A DNA stretch of 64,000 nucleotides from Acidobacteriaceae bacterium KBS 146. GTDB taxonomy: Bacteria; Acidobacteriota; Terriglobia; Terriglobales; Acidobacteriaceae. Positions 17,556 through 27,897 of this stretch are shown in pieces; the stretch's first letter is position 1; the number at the start of each line of letters is the position of its first letter. The notes under the pieces were generated by a model that had not been told where the DNA came from, ran no database searches, and was given only the letters and a program-made list of their open reading frames with translations. The DNA lies in contig JHVA01000001.1 in assembly GCA_000688615.1 (NCBI GenBank), positions 2,294,001 through 2,358,000 on the forward strand, read 5' to 3'. Both the position numbers and the translations under genes were made by a program.

Positions 17556-18266
17556 ATGGCGGAGACAATTATCGAAATTGAGCAGCTTACCAAGGTCTTC
17601 TACACCGACGAGATCGAGACACACGCCTTGTCAGGTGTCCACCTTCAGATCGAGCGCGGCGAGTATGTAGCGATGTCGGGACCTTCCGGCTGCGGCAAAT
17701 CGACGCTGCTTTCCATCATCGGGTTGTTGGATACCCCGACCGGAGGACGCTACAACCTGAATAGCAAAGAAGTTGCCAACCTCGATTTCGCTGACCGCTC
17801 TCGGATTCGCAATCAAGAGATCGGGTTCATCTTCCAGAGTTTTAACCTGATCGGCGACCTGAGTGTAGCTGAGAATGTTGAGCTTCCGTTGACCTATCGC
17901 GCAGGAATGCCTGCAGCTGAACGAAAGAAGCGGGTTCAGGAGTCTCTCGAGCGAGTGAATATGGCGCATCGGATGCGGCATTATCCGGCGCAGCTTTCAG
18001 GAGGTCAGCAGCAGAGAGTAGCCGTCGCGCGTGCGCTGGCCGGGTCGCCTTCGATTCTGCTGGCCGACGAGCCCACCGGCAACCTTGACTCAAAAAACGG
18101 CGAGGCAGTCATGAAGCTGTTGAAGGAGCTGCATGATGAGGGCGCGACCATCTGCATGGTGACCCATGATCCGCGCTTTGCGGCGCATGCAGAACGTCAG
18201 ATTCACCTTTTCGATGGCAAGGTTGTCGCGGAAGGAGAGCTGAGCCAGCTGATGGCGGAGGCATAG
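17556..18266 (+). CDS. MacB/LolD-type ABC transporter ATP-binding protein
   Basis: 236 residues with Walker A GPSGCGKST, Q-loop FIFQSFNL, signature LSGGQQQRVAVARAL and Walker B LLADEPTGNLDS. This is the ATPase type that works with FtsX-like permeases to drive conformational change of a MacA-MacB-TolC machine. AAGGAGAG precedes ATG 17556. It follows the adaptor by 37 bases and is two bases from the next gene. Confidence 0.95.
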   Translation: MAETIIEIEQLTKVFYTDEIETHALSGVHLQIERGEYVAMSGPSGCGKSTLLSIIGLLDTPTGGRYNLNSKEVANLDFADRSRIRNQEIGFIFQSFNLIGDLSVAENVELPLTYRAGMPAAERKKRVQESLERVNMAHRMRHYPAQLSGGQQQRVAVARALAGSPSILLADEPTGNLDSKNGEAVMKLLKELHDEGATICMVTHDPRFAAHAERQIHLFDGKVVAEGELSQLMAEA

Positions 18267-18268
18267 TT

Positions 18269-18628
18269 ATGATCCGTGAAGTGATTCAGGACGCTAGACA
18301 GATTCGGCGCGAGATGCCGGTATTTACCGAGCTTTTCCTTTTGCTGGTCGCCTTGTGCATTGGTGTTCGCGGTGCAGTCTTCTATGAAGCGGATGGGGAA
18401 AATCTGCGCCTGGTCGCCGATAAGGGCGAGGCGCAAGCCGATCCGCTCAATCGGATGTATGCGCGAGCTCGATGTCCGATGAGAATTCCGGGATTCACGG
18501 TCATCGTCGGTTTGCACCAGTACAGCGTGGAACTGAGCGTTCCTGCCGCAACGGTCCATGCGTTCCTGAATAGCACGCACCCTGCCTCGTTCCGCACCTT
18601 TATTCCGGAAGTCCGCGTTGCTATCTGA
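18269..18628 (+). CDS. Unrecognised 119-residue protein with one membrane segment
   Basis: Starts two bases after the ATPase stop, so it is translated in the same operon. It has one hydrophobic stretch (VFTELFLLLVALCIGVRGAVF, about residues 18-38) and then about 80 soluble residues. No family is recognised. Its place between ATPase and permease suggests an accessory subunit, but the reading could also be a chance ORF in a spacer; nearby reverse-strand frames are open too. Confidence 0.5.
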   Translation: MIREVIQDARQIRREMPVFTELFLLLVALCIGVRGAVFYEADGENLRLVADKGEAQADPLNRMYARARCPMRIPGFTVIVGLHQYSVELSVPAATVHAFLNSTHPASFRTFIPEVRVAI

Positions 18629-18678
18629 CGGCGAAAGACAATAGCTGCGAGTGAGCCGCACAGAAGATGGAGAATGCC

Positions 18679-21231
18679 ATGAATCGATTGATCCAGGACG
18701 TTAAATTTGCGCTGCGACAACTGCGAAAATCTCCAGGGTTTACCATCACGGCAATCATCACTCTCGCGCTCGGAATTGGAGCGAACGCGGCGATCTTTAC
18801 GCTCGTGCACGCTGTTCTGCTCAAAAATCTTCCCGTTTCTGACCCAGCGTTGTTGGTGCGAGTGGGAGATGCCGGCGACTGCTGCGTGAATGGCGGCGTT
18901 CCCGATAATAATGACTACTCCATCTTTGCGTCGGAACTTTACACCCACCTTCGCGATACCACCCCTGAGTTTGAGCAACTCGCAGCGATGCAGGCGGGAA
19001 TTCCTCAGGGTGGCCTTACTGTCCGGACAAATCGCCAGGGAGATTTACCCAAGGCCGCCCGCGGCGAGATGGTGACAGGCAATTATTTCCAGGTCTTCGG
19101 GCTACGACCCTATGCAGGCCGGCTGTTGGCTCCTTCGGATGATGTCATTGGCGCTCCGATGGGAGTCGTGATGAGTTACCAGGCCTGGCAGCGCGACTTT
19201 GGAGCGGACCCCTCTGTGGTTGGTAGCACATTCACTCTGAATACTTACCCCGTGACCGTCGTTGGCATTGCACCCCCTGCGTTCTATGGAGATCGCATGA
19301 CGGATACACCACCGGATTTTTATATTCCGATGGTGCTCGAGCCGCAGTTCGGACCCGCTCACCCTACGAGCCTCCTGCACCGCAGGGGAGAGAACTGGCT
19401 TTATCTGTTGGGCAAGGTGAAACCTGGAACCGATGTTGTGCAACTCCAAGCAAAGGTGAGCGCTTCGCTTCGGAATTATCTTGCGACGCTTGATCTCTAC
19501 CAGAAGAAGGATATGGCGAAGTACCTGGCGAACTCCCACGTCGTTCTGACGCCGGGTGGTGCAGGAATCGCCAACATGCAACAGGAGTTCGGCAAAGGGT
19601 TGCGTTTGCTGATTGCAGTTTCAGCACTTGTGTTGCTGATTGCGTGCGCCAACATCGCAAACCTCGTGCTGGTGCGAGGAATGGCGCGGCGGGCAGAGAC
19701 CTCGATCCGGATGGCGCTCGGCGCACAAAGAAAGCGGCTGATCCGTCAGATGCTTACGGAGAGCGTGGTGCTTTCCTGTATCGGGGGTCTTGCTGGACTA
19801 CTGGTCGCATATGGCGGAACGAAACTGCTATTAGCGATGGCATTTCCTGAAGCTACCAGCCTTCCAATTGAAGCGAGCCCGTCACTTGCCATCCTTGGCT
19901 TCGCTTTTGGACTTTCGCTCGCGACTGGCCTGATCTTCGGAATTGCACCGGCCTGGGTGACATCTCATGCGCAACCGGCCGAGGCTTTGCGAGGATCGAA
20001 TCGAACGACAAGCGATCACTCAGGATGGCTGCAGAAGTCGCTGGTAGTTCTGCAAGCGGCGCTGTCGCTGGTGTTGCTGGTTGGTGCAGGACTGATGGCG
20101 AAAAGCCTGAGCAAACTTGAAAACCAGGACTTCGGAGTTGAGACAGAGAATCGGGTTGTGGCTCACTTCAGTCCTGAGAATTCCGGTTATAAGCCGGAGC
20201 AGTTGCAAGGGCTGTATGACCGCATCGAGCAGGCGCTCCATCAATTGCCCGGAGTCGAGAAGGCCTCGCTGTCGCTCTACACACCGCTGGAGGGAAACAA
20301 CTGGGGAGAAGGAGTGTTCCTCCAGGGACGCCCCGAACCAAGGGTGGGAGATAACATCGGTGCTTCATGGCTTCGCGTTGGGCCGGAGTTCTTCGATATC
20401 GTTGGACACCGAGTGCTTCGTGGACGTGGAATTACGGAACACGATACGGGCACCTCTACGCCTGTGGCTGTGGTGAGCGAAACTTTTGTGAAAAGGTTCT
20501 TCCCGCATGGCGAAGACCCGATTGGAGCTCACTTCGGCGTTTCGGGCATGGAAAGCGCGGGCGACTTCGAGATTGTTGGAGTGGTTTCGGACATCAAGTA
20601 CAACAACCTGCGGCAACCGGTGCGGGCGATGTATTTCAGGCCATTGCTGCAGGTCGCGCATACGCAGCCGGAGAACGACATTCGATCGTTGTATGCCGGT
20701 GCAATCATGCTGAAGACCAAAGGGCGCGTGGATGGGTTGGAGTCCCAGATCCGCAGAACACTTGCTAGCATCGATCCAAATCTGACGATCACGCGCTACG
20801 AAAGCTTTGCGGGACAGATCAGGGGACAATTCAATCAGGAACGTCTGATTGCACGGCTGACGCTAATGTTCGGGCTTTTGGCTCTCGCACTGGCCTCGGT
20901 GGGTTTATATGGAGTCACTGCGTATTCAGTGGCGCGGCGCACACCGGAGATTGGAGTGCGTATGGCATTGGGGGCAAATCGAAGCAGCGTTATCGGTATG
21001 GTGTTGCGAGAAGCTATGCTGCAGGCCGGCATTGGGCTTGCGATCGGGATTCCGGTGGCGTGGATGTGCTCCCGGTTTGTGCAGTCGCAGCTTTATAACG
21101 TCACAGGGCATGACTCGACGGTGCTTCTTACGGCGGTGGCTGTACTAGCGTTTGCAGCGTGCGCGGCCGGGCTGATTCCAGCGCAACGCGCCGCGTCGAC
21201 TGACCCAGTCAAAGCGCTCCGAACCGAATAG
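18679..21231 (+). CDS. ABC transporter permease of the ADOP type (MacB_PCD/FtsX, duplicated)
   Basis: About 850 residues with the layout MacB periplasmic core, FtsX, MacB core, FtsX. Transmembrane segments are near residues 25-45 and then in two groups (ALVLLIACANIANLVLVRGM and, at the C-terminus, LMFGLLALALASVGLYGVTA). The start MNRLIQDVKFALRQLRKSPG is typical of acidobacterial duplicated orphan permeases. These are called orphan because an ATPase is usually absent nearby; here ATPase genes flank it on both sides. ATG 18679 follows GGAG; ATG 18667 would lie before it. The transported substrate is not known. Confidence 0.93.
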   Translation: MNRLIQDVKFALRQLRKSPGFTITAIITLALGIGANAAIFTLVHAVLLKNLPVSDPALLVRVGDAGDCCVNGGVPDNNDYSIFASELYTHLRDTTPEFEQLAAMQAGIPQGGLTVRTNRQGDLPKAARGEMVTGNYFQVFGLRPYAGRLLAPSDDVIGAPMGVVMSYQAWQRDFGADPSVVGSTFTLNTYPVTVVGIAPPAFYGDRMTDTPPDFYIPMVLEPQFGPAHPTSLLHRRGENWLYLLGKVKPGTDVVQLQAKVSASLRNYLATLDLYQKKDMAKYLANSHVVLTPGGAGIANMQQEFGKGLRLLIAVSALVLLIACANIANLVLVRGMARRAETSIRMALGAQRKRLIRQMLTESVVLSCIGGLAGLLVAYGGTKLLLAMAFPEATSLPIEASPSLAILGFAFGLSLATGLIFGIAPAWVTSHAQPAEALRGSNRTTSDHSGWLQKSLVVLQAALSLVLLVGAGLMAKSLSKLENQDFGVETENRVVAHFSPENSGYKPEQLQGLYDRIEQALHQLPGVEKASLSLYTPLEGNNWGEGVFLQGRPEPRVGDNIGASWLRVGPEFFDIVGHRVLRGRGITEHDTGTSTPVAVVSETFVKRFFPHGEDPIGAHFGVSGMESAGDFEIVGVVSDIKYNNLRQPVRAMYFRPLLQVAHTQPENDIRSLYAGAIMLKTKGRVDGLESQIRRTLASIDPNLTITRYESFAGQIRGQFNQERLIARLTLMFGLLALALASVGLYGVTAYSVARRTPEIGVRMALGANRSSVIGMVLREAMLQAGIGLAIGIPVAWMCSRFVQSQLYNVTGHDSTVLLTAVAVLAFAACAAGLIPAQRAASTDPVKALRTE

Positions 21232-21336
21232 AGAACAGCAATCTTTGTGAGTGGACCGAAGAGGTGAGTAGGATTTTTTTCGTTTGAATGCAGATGTGCA
21301 CGGCAGTTAACGAGATTTTGCAGATGGAGCGAAGAC

Positions 21337-22044
21337 ATGATCGAGCTGAAAAACCTGGAGCGCAGCTATAAGGCAGGACATACGGAGACGTGGGTGCTTC
21401 GCAGGGTTAACCTGACGATCCATCCCTGGGAGTTCGTCACGATCATGGGACCTTCCGGCGCTGGAAAGTCGTCTCTGCTGAATGTACTTGCGATGTTGGA
21501 CGATCAGTGGCGGGGTGAGTTTTTTTTCGATGGAGTGGCTGTACACGAGATGAACCGGAAGCAACGTGCGGATCTAGCAAGACGGCGCATTGGGATGGTC
21601 TTTCAGAGCTATCACCTTCTAGATGATTTAACAGTGGCGGAAAATATCGATCTCCCTCTTTCGTACAAAGACATTCCACGCAACGAACGCCAAGGATTGG
21701 TCGCTGACACTCTGGACCGATTCAATATTGTCGGGAAGAAGGATCTTTATCCTCACCAGCTTTCGGGAGGACAGCAACAGCTTGTCGGCATTGCACGCGC
21801 CATGATTCACAAGCCTGCGGTGCTATTAGCCGATGAGCCGACGGGGAACCTGCAATCGAAGCAGGCGAAGGAGATTATGGAGATGTTCCGGCAATTGAAC
21901 GAAGAGGGCACGACGATTGTGCAGGTGAGCCACTCCGACGCTAACGCCGCCTACGGCACTCGAACGATTGAACTGAGGGATGGGTGGGTACACTCCGACA
22001 CCTCAGGTGAAACCAGCAATTTGCCGGAGGAGGTTCGTCCTTGA
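21337..22044 (+). CDS. Second MacB/LolD-type ABC ATPase
   Basis: 235 residues with Walker A GPSGAGKSS, Q-loop MVFQSYHL, signature LSGGQQQLVGIARAM and Walker B LLADEPTGNLQS. The D-loop Asp found in most relatives (NLDS) is Gln here, and the signature Arg is Leu, so it differs from the first ATPase and may be the weaker partner of a two-ATPase arrangement. GGAGCGAAGAC precedes the ATG. Its stop overlaps the TolC-like gene start. Confidence 0.93.
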   Translation: MIELKNLERSYKAGHTETWVLRRVNLTIHPWEFVTIMGPSGAGKSSLLNVLAMLDDQWRGEFFFDGVAVHEMNRKQRADLARRRIGMVFQSYHLLDDLTVAENIDLPLSYKDIPRNERQGLVADTLDRFNIVGKKDLYPHQLSGGQQQLVGIARAMIHKPAVLLADEPTGNLQSKQAKEIMEMFRQLNEEGTTIVQVSHSDANAAYGTRTIELRDGWVHSDTSGETSNLPEEVRP

Positions 22045-23933
22045 GGAATTCCCTGCCCCAATTGATCAGTGCAGCTGTTTTGCTGGTGACGGTGCCGGCC
22101 TGGGCTCAGAATACGGCGCCGGCCGCCGCTCCGACTCCTGCGCTGCGGCTCGACATACCCCACTCGAATAACCCTCTGGACACCTACCGCGCTACGTTGG
22201 TGCCGCAGCCGAATCTGGCGAATACGCCACGTATCGACGCCCTGGTTCGTAACGGTGTGCTGGAACTAAGTTTGAACGATGCGATTGCGCTGGCGCTTGA
22301 GAATAACCTGGACCTTGCAATTGCCCGGTATAACCTGCCTATTGCAGAGGCTGATATTCTTCGCACTCGAGCGGGTGCATCGTTTCGCGGCGTCAACACA
22401 GGTGTCGTACAGAATACTCCTGGAGGCGGCGTGGGCGGATTCGGGTCCGGATCGAGTGGAGCGGGAGCAGGAGGCACCTCTGGCGGTGCGGGTGGTGCAG
22501 GCTCGGGCGCGTCGGGCCTGGTGACATCGACCCTTGGCACCGGGACCGCAGTGCAATCTTATGATCCAGTCCTGAAGGGGACATTCGACAACGAACATTA
22601 CACGCAGCCGTTGTCCAACATTTCGATCTATGGGGTGCAGACACTCCAACAAAACACCACGAATGGAAACGTCAGCTATTCGCAATCTTTTCCAACGGGC
22701 ACTACTTTTTCAGCCGAGTTCGATAATAATCGGGGTGCAACCAACAGCCCAAGAAGCTATCTGAATCCCACCTTAAATACGTATTACCATGTTGCCTTTC
22801 AGCAACAGCTGTTGGCCGGGTTCGGCTTCGGTCCCAACCTGCGCTACTTGAGAATTGCAAAGAATAATCAGAAGATCTCCGATCAAGCCTTCAAGCTGCA
22901 GGTAATTACGACGATTACACAGATCGCTAACATGTACTGGGACCTTGTAGCGGCCTATGAAGACGAAGGCGTGAAGAGCCGAGCTCTCGATTTTGCGAAG
23001 CAGACTCTGGACAGCGGACGAAAACAACTCGCATTGCAGGCTATCCCCGCAATGGATGTTATGAAGGACGAGGCTGAGGTTGCCAACCGAGAACAGGATC
23101 TTACGATTGCGAAGACAACCCTGCAGTTTCAGGAGCTGCTTATCAAGAATGCGCTCACCAAAAACTTAGATGATCCGATCCTTGAGGCAATGCCTGTGCA
23201 TCCCACAGACTCAAGCGCCTCCGGCAATGTACAGACGACGGGATCCGCGGACGGGGGCATCACAGAGGCATTGCAAAACAGGATTGAGTTGAGCGAGTCC
23301 GATATCGATCTCGAAAATAGACGCATCAGCCGCAGCGCTGCTCGCAATGCTCTGTTGCCGACCGTGGCACTGACCGCTTATTACGGAGGGACCGGCCTTG
23401 CAGGCCCACCGAATCCTTCGGCAGGGGTACCGTCAACTTCTCCGCCAGACTGGCACGGCGCGGTAAGCAATGCATTCAACAATACAGCTCCGGACTATTA
23501 TGTAGGCGTCTCCATTAACGTGCCGATTCGTAACCGCGTTGCAAAATCAGATCAGTATCGCGCTGAGCTGGAGACTCGTCAGGCAGAGTTACGCATGCAG
23601 CAACTGAAGAAGCAGATTCGAATTGAGGTTCGCAACGCGGAGTATGCTCTGGAGCAGAGCAAAGCTCGCGTTGAGTCGGCTCAGAAGGCCCGCGACCTCG
23701 CGCAAAAGACTTTCGATATCACAGCGAAGGAACAGGAGTTGGGCGCCGGATCGAACTATCAAACGCTGACGGCGCGAAGAGATCTTTCGGCGGCGGAGTC
23801 GACCCTAGTGGCTGCTATGACCGCCTTCCAAAAGGCTAAGATCGAATTGGACCGTTCTGTCGGGACGACTCTGGATGCAAATCACATTTCGATAGAATCT
23901 GCTAGGACGGGAATTGTTTCCGGTGGCGAATAA
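22041..23933 (+). CDS. TolC-family outer-membrane efflux protein
   Basis: 630 residues: a signal peptide (LISAAVLLVTVPAWA, then Q) and two outer-membrane efflux protein repeats with long heptad helices (for example LKKQIRIEVRNAEYALEQSK). A Gly/Ala/Ser-rich insert of about 40 residues occupies residues 130-170 and is not common in the family. TTG 22041 is the start, overlapping the ATPase stop, with GGAGGAGG about eight bases upstream. It completes the adaptor-ABC-channel set of this operon. Confidence 0.9.
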   Translation: MRNSLPQLISAAVLLVTVPAWAQNTAPAAAPTPALRLDIPHSNNPLDTYRATLVPQPNLANTPRIDALVRNGVLELSLNDAIALALENNLDLAIARYNLPIAEADILRTRAGASFRGVNTGVVQNTPGGGVGGFGSGSSGAGAGGTSGGAGGAGSGASGLVTSTLGTGTAVQSYDPVLKGTFDNEHYTQPLSNISIYGVQTLQQNTTNGNVSYSQSFPTGTTFSAEFDNNRGATNSPRSYLNPTLNTYYHVAFQQQLLAGFGFGPNLRYLRIAKNNQKISDQAFKLQVITTITQIANMYWDLVAAYEDEGVKSRALDFAKQTLDSGRKQLALQAIPAMDVMKDEAEVANREQDLTIAKTTLQFQELLIKNALTKNLDDPILEAMPVHPTDSSASGNVQTTGSADGGITEALQNRIELSESDIDLENRRISRSAARNALLPTVALTAYYGGTGLAGPPNPSAGVPSTSPPDWHGAVSNAFNNTAPDYYVGVSINVPIRNRVAKSDQYRAELETRQAELRMQQLKKQIRIEVRNAEYALEQSKARVESAQKARDLAQKTFDITAKEQELGAGSNYQTLTARRDLSAAESTLVAAMTAFQKAKIELDRSVGTTLDANHISIESARTGIVSGGE

Positions 23934-23944
23934 GAAAGGCATTC

Positions 23945-25348
23945 ATGGTCGAAGCAGTGACAATAAAGGGCGCAGGACTGGATGGAGGAGATACTCCATG
24001 CAAGCTCCTTGTTGTCGACGATCAGCCACATATCCTGGAGGCTATTCAACTTCTTCTGAAACCCGAAGGCTACGGACTGGAGATGGTCCGTACGCCAGCG
24101 CTCGCGCTGGAAGCCATGACACGGGAAAGCTTCGATGGCATACTTGTGGATCTTAACTATACTCGCGATACGACTTCAGGACAGGAGGGTCTGGAGTTAG
24201 TTGCACGTATTCGAGAGGTCGATGCACAAGTGCCGATCGTGGTTATGACGGCGTGGGGAAATATTGAGCTCGCCGTTGAAGCGATGCGGCGAGGTGCGGG
24301 AGATTTCATTCAGAAGCCATGGGAGAATGCGAGGCTTCTGAATATTCTGCGAACGCAGATGGAGCTCTATCGCAGTCAGCGGCGAACCCAGTGGCTAGAG
24401 GCGGAAAATCGCATTCTAAGGGCGCCGGGAGCACCCGACTTTATTGCATCAGCACCGGCGATGCGTCCAGTCGTGGAGACGATGGCAAGAATCGGTCCTT
24501 CCGACGCGAACGTTCTCATCACAGGGGAACATGGCACCGGTAAGGAGGTCGTTGCACAGACGCTGCATCGCCTCTCCGCACGAGCGACTCATACTCTGGT
24601 AGCCGTGAATACCGGGGCACTTCCGGAAGGGACCTTTGAGAGTGAGCTATTCGGGCACGTCAAAGGCGCATTTACGGATGCGCGCGCGGATCGAATCGGG
24701 CGATTTGAGCTGGCGAATAACGGCACGCTGTTTCTCGATGAGATTGCTAACATTCCAGTTCGTCAGCAAGCAAAGCTGCTCCGCGTGCTTGAAACGGGGG
24801 AGATGGAACGTGTGGGCTCATCGAAGACACAGCGAGTGAATGTACGAATGCTATCGGCGACGAATGCAGAGCTACGGGGAGAATGCGCGGCAGGACGTTT
24901 CCGCGAAGATCTTCTCTTTCGGCTAAACACGGTAGAGATTTCGCTTCCTCCCCTGCGTGACCGGCGTGAAGACATTCCTTCCCTGACTGCACATTTTATG
25001 GCCCGGCATTCTGCACGATACCGGAGGCCGCTACAGGGTCTGGAACCTGCGGCTCTGCAACAGATGTTGCAGTATAGCTGGCCAGGAAATGTTCGAGAGC
25101 TTGATCATACGATTGAGCGAGCAGTCCTGATGGCCCGCGGCGAACGCATCGACGCAGGCGACCTGGGGCTTCAAATGCAGCGCAGTGGCTCGACTCAGAG
25201 CCTGGATGATATGGATCTTGAAACCGTCGAGGCCATTCTTATTCGCAAAGCTCTGGCTCGAGCCAATGGCAATGTAAGCCACGCCGCCGATGCGCTTGGT
25301 CTGAGCCGCGGTGCGCTTTATCGACGCATCGAAAAATATGGCCTCTGA
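23945..25348 (+). CDS. NtrC-family sigma-54-dependent response regulator
   Basis: 467 residues: receiver domain with acidic pocket D25/D26 and phospho-acceptor D69, central AAA+ domain with Walker A GEHGTGKE, the sigma-54 contact loop as GAFTDA (usually GAFTGA), Walker B TLFLDEI and an R-finger region, then a C-terminal Fis-type helix-turn-helix ([20 protein letters not shown]). It follows the TolC-like gene by 11 bases and overlaps its kinase. The simplest reading is that it activates the sigma-54 promoter at 16227 by binding the palindrome at 16134. Confidence 0.96.
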   Translation: MVEAVTIKGAGLDGGDTPCKLLVVDDQPHILEAIQLLLKPEGYGLEMVRTPALALEAMTRESFDGILVDLNYTRDTTSGQEGLELVARIREVDAQVPIVVMTAWGNIELAVEAMRRGAGDFIQKPWENARLLNILRTQMELYRSQRRTQWLEAENRILRAPGAPDFIASAPAMRPVVETMARIGPSDANVLITGEHGTGKEVVAQTLHRLSARATHTLVAVNTGALPEGTFESELFGHVKGAFTDARADRIGRFELANNGTLFLDEIANIPVRQQAKLLRVLETGEMERVGSSKTQRVNVRMLSATNAELRGECAAGRFREDLLFRLNTVEISLPPLRDRREDIPSLTAHFMARHSARYRRPLQGLEPAALQQMLQYSWPGNVRELDHTIERAVLMARGERIDAGDLGLQMQRSGSTQSLDDMDLETVEAILIRKALARANGNVSHAADALGLSRGALYRRIEKYGL

Positions 25349-26741
25349 TCCACAACCGCGTTCGCGACCAGTTACCAGGATTGCTCTGGGAAGGACACGG
25401 CGAAGGCTCAACTTCGAGCGATGGTTGAGGATATGGCTTTTATCGATGGGTCTGCCCATGATCGCATTGACATGGGCGTGGATGCACAGTCAGCAGATAG
25501 ATGGCTCTATTGTATGGCTGGTGTTATTAGCCCTAACTGGGTCCTGGGCGTTCGTTATCTCGCTTCTTATGGAGCACATCACGCGCCCATTGCAGACGCT
25601 GGCGAACGTTGTGGCCGCTTTGCGCGAAGATGACTATTCTTTTCGGGCTCGAGGCGCTTCAAGGAACGATGCGATGGGGGATCTAGCGCTTGAGATTAAC
25701 GCTCTTGCCGGAATGTTACAGAGCCAACGCGCAAACGCTTTGGAAGCTATGGCGCTTGTGGAGCGTGTACTCAATTCCATGCAATCTCCAGTTTTCGCCT
25801 TCAATCCTCAAGGACAATTAAGACTGATCAATACGGCGGCAGAACGGATGCTCCACATCGATGCAAAAAAAGCGATCGGGCTTCCCGCAGAATCTTTTGA
25901 GCTCGCTTATCTGCTTGAGGCTTCCGACGACGATTTGTTTTCCATGGGCGAAGGGCAACAGGCAGCGCGATGGATCGTGAAACGAGCAACCTTTCGCCTG
26001 AGCGGAATTCCGCATACGTTGATTGTGCTGTCTGATGTAAGTGCTGCTTTGAGGGAGGAAGAACGCCTTGCCTGGGCCCGTCTGATTCGTGTGCTTGGAC
26101 ACGAGATCAACAATTCACTTGCCCCTATTAAATCTATTGCAGAGAGCCTACGCGGACGTGTAACGGAAGCTATCCCCGGCAAGCAGAGTACTGATTTCGA
26201 ACGCGGTCTGGGTGTCATCGAAAATCGTGCTGAGTCGTTAAACCGATTTCTGCAAGCATACCGCCAACTGATGGGTCTACCTGCTCCACGGCTTGAACCG
26301 ACTGCTCTCGCGCCGCTCATCGCAGGTGTTGTGCAACTAGAGACTCGTGTTCTGGTGAAGATCGTAGAAGGCGTGGAAACAACGGTATCCGTAGATGCAG
26401 ACCAGATCCAACAGGCTTTGATCAATCTTCTTCGTAACGCTGCAGAAGCCGCTTTAGGGCCAGATACCAATCACGATGGCACCGCCTGCGTCGAGATTGA
26501 ATGGGAAGTAGTAGGAGGCGATGTTGTTATCGGGATTACCGATAATGGCCCTGGGCTGACAAACGCTAGCAATCTGTTTGTCCCGTTCTACACGACGAAA
26601 CCGAATGGTACCGGGATTGGGCTAGTCTTGGCCCAACAGATTGCTCAGGCCCACCGAGGATCCGTGGAACTGCGAAATCGCGTTGATGGACGAGGCGGCT
26701 GCAGGGCAGAATTAAGGATTCCTGTAGCCGCTTCAACGTGA
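25338..26741 (+). CDS. NtrB-type membrane sensor histidine kinase
   Basis: About 467 residues with two transmembrane segments near the N-terminus, a HAMP domain (ITRPLQTLANVVAALREDDY), a PAS-like domain, the phospho-accepting His in LGHEINNSLAPIKSIAESL and a HATPase domain (INLLRNAAEAAL, DNGPGL, GTGIGLVLAQQI). ATG 25338 overlaps the regulator stop by 11 bases; the upstream GTG in frame is not needed. The small extra-cytoplasmic loop implies membrane or cytoplasmic sensing. The last gene of the efflux operon. Confidence 0.95.
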   Translation: MASDPQPRSRPVTRIALGRTRRRLNFERWLRIWLLSMGLPMIALTWAWMHSQQIDGSIVWLVLLALTGSWAFVISLLMEHITRPLQTLANVVAALREDDYSFRARGASRNDAMGDLALEINALAGMLQSQRANALEAMALVERVLNSMQSPVFAFNPQGQLRLINTAAERMLHIDAKKAIGLPAESFELAYLLEASDDDLFSMGEGQQAARWIVKRATFRLSGIPHTLIVLSDVSAALREEERLAWARLIRVLGHEINNSLAPIKSIAESLRGRVTEAIPGKQSTDFERGLGVIENRAESLNRFLQAYRQLMGLPAPRLEPTALAPLIAGVVQLETRVLVKIVEGVETTVSVDADQIQQALINLLRNAAEAALGPDTNHDGTACVEIEWEVVGGDVVIGITDNGPGLTNASNLFVPFYTTKPNGTGIGLVLAQQIAQAHRGSVELRNRVDGRGGCRAELRIPVAAST

Positions 26742-26768
26742 GACGCAGATCCGTAGTTTTACTTTTAG

Positions 26769-27701
26769 CTAGTTTGATTTTCCTTTGCGCCGTGAAAGTT
26801 CTGCGTCAAATTCCTGTCGCGTCATCTTGAGTTTCTCAGGATGATGATCAATCCAGTTCGCAAATGCCCCATATTTCGCAGCCGTCCATCCGCCTTCGAA
26901 CTCAGCGCCGTTTTTGCCGGAGGAGTTCAATTCAAAATTGAACGCATCTTCAAGATTTGTGAACTCTGCGGAGGCGACGGCCGCCGCGGCCAGAATGGCT
27001 GGGACAAATATAATTCCGTCGTGCTTCGCGACAACGAGGTCGCCGGGAAGAACTGTCGCACGCCCGATACGTATCGGGGCATTGATCGATGTGAGCGTCA
27101 TATCTTTCCAGGCGGATGGATCACTGGCCCGATAAAAGCCGTTAAGATTGGCAATCTGCCGATTCTCCTCAACATCTCGAATGCCGGCGTCGAAGACGAA
27201 TCCCGTCTGCGAATGCGCAGCGATTCCGCTACCCAGATTCGAGCCGATCAGCGTTCCTTCTACGATCTTTCCGAAGCCATCAGCAACGTAGACATCTCCC
27301 TTTTGAAGGTCATTGATCGGCCACATATTATTTCCACCGGTTCTTCCTTCGTCCTTTCCTTCAGCCTTAATCGCGGAGACCATATCCGGCCGCGCTGGCA
27401 TGTATTGGGCTGTGAGAGCGCGGCCGACCATGGCGCGATCAATGTGAAGAGCTTGCCAGCCGTTGTCGTACTGACAGTGATATCCACGACTTTGTAGAAA
27501 ATCCCATAAATCCTCGAGGGAAACGTTCGCGGCTCGCTGCACAACCGAGTCGGAGATTTTCGGCCGACCATCGGGAAAGCGCTCGCCTTTCCAGTCAGAC
27601 GTATAAAACAGAATTTGCTGGCGAGACATCTTAACCTGAGCAAAGCTCGATGCCTTGAAAAAGACGGCGATACAAAAGAGATAAACGATTAGCTTCTTCA
27701 C
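26769..27701 (-). CDS. RraA-like protein with signal peptide
   Basis: 310 residues. A signal peptide (LIVYLFCIAVFFKASSFA, then Q) precedes a domain with the RraA/HMG-aldolase motif set: NNMWPINDLQKGDVYVADGF, EGTLIGSNLGSGIAAHS and GFVFDAGIRDVEEN. Cytoplasmic relatives are divalent-metal aldolases or decarboxylases of oxo-acids, or RNase E inhibitors. An exported form probably has another substrate. It runs opposite to the efflux operon and ends 27 bases from it. Alternative: a lyase of plant-derived acids; not decidable here. Confidence 0.8.
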   Translation of the reverse strand: MKKLIVYLFCIAVFFKASSFAQVKMSRQQILFYTSDWKGERFPDGRPKISDSVVQRAANVSLEDLWDFLQSRGYHCQYDNGWQALHIDRAMVGRALTAQYMPARPDMVSAIKAEGKDEGRTGGNNMWPINDLQKGDVYVADGFGKIVEGTLIGSNLGSGIAAHSQTGFVFDAGIRDVEENRQIANLNGFYRASDPSAWKDMTLTSINAPIRIGRATVLPGDLVVAKHDGIIFVPAILAAAAVASAEFTNLEDAFNFELNSSGKNGAEFEGGWTAAKYGAFANWIDHHPEKLKMTRQEFDAELSRRKGKSN

Positions 27702-27897
27702 TCTCAGCTCCTTTAGCGCTACCCAAGGTATCCGTATACACGAAGACCTTTCAAAATATCCACTCTCGCTTATCTACTTTCCCCCCTTCTGCAGTATGGG
27801 AAGCAAAACCGAGGCTCCGTCGTCGGCCTCTGCTGTTGGGCAGTAAACGCAGATAGCCAGAGGGGATCAAATTACTGATAGACTACGGATACTCCAC

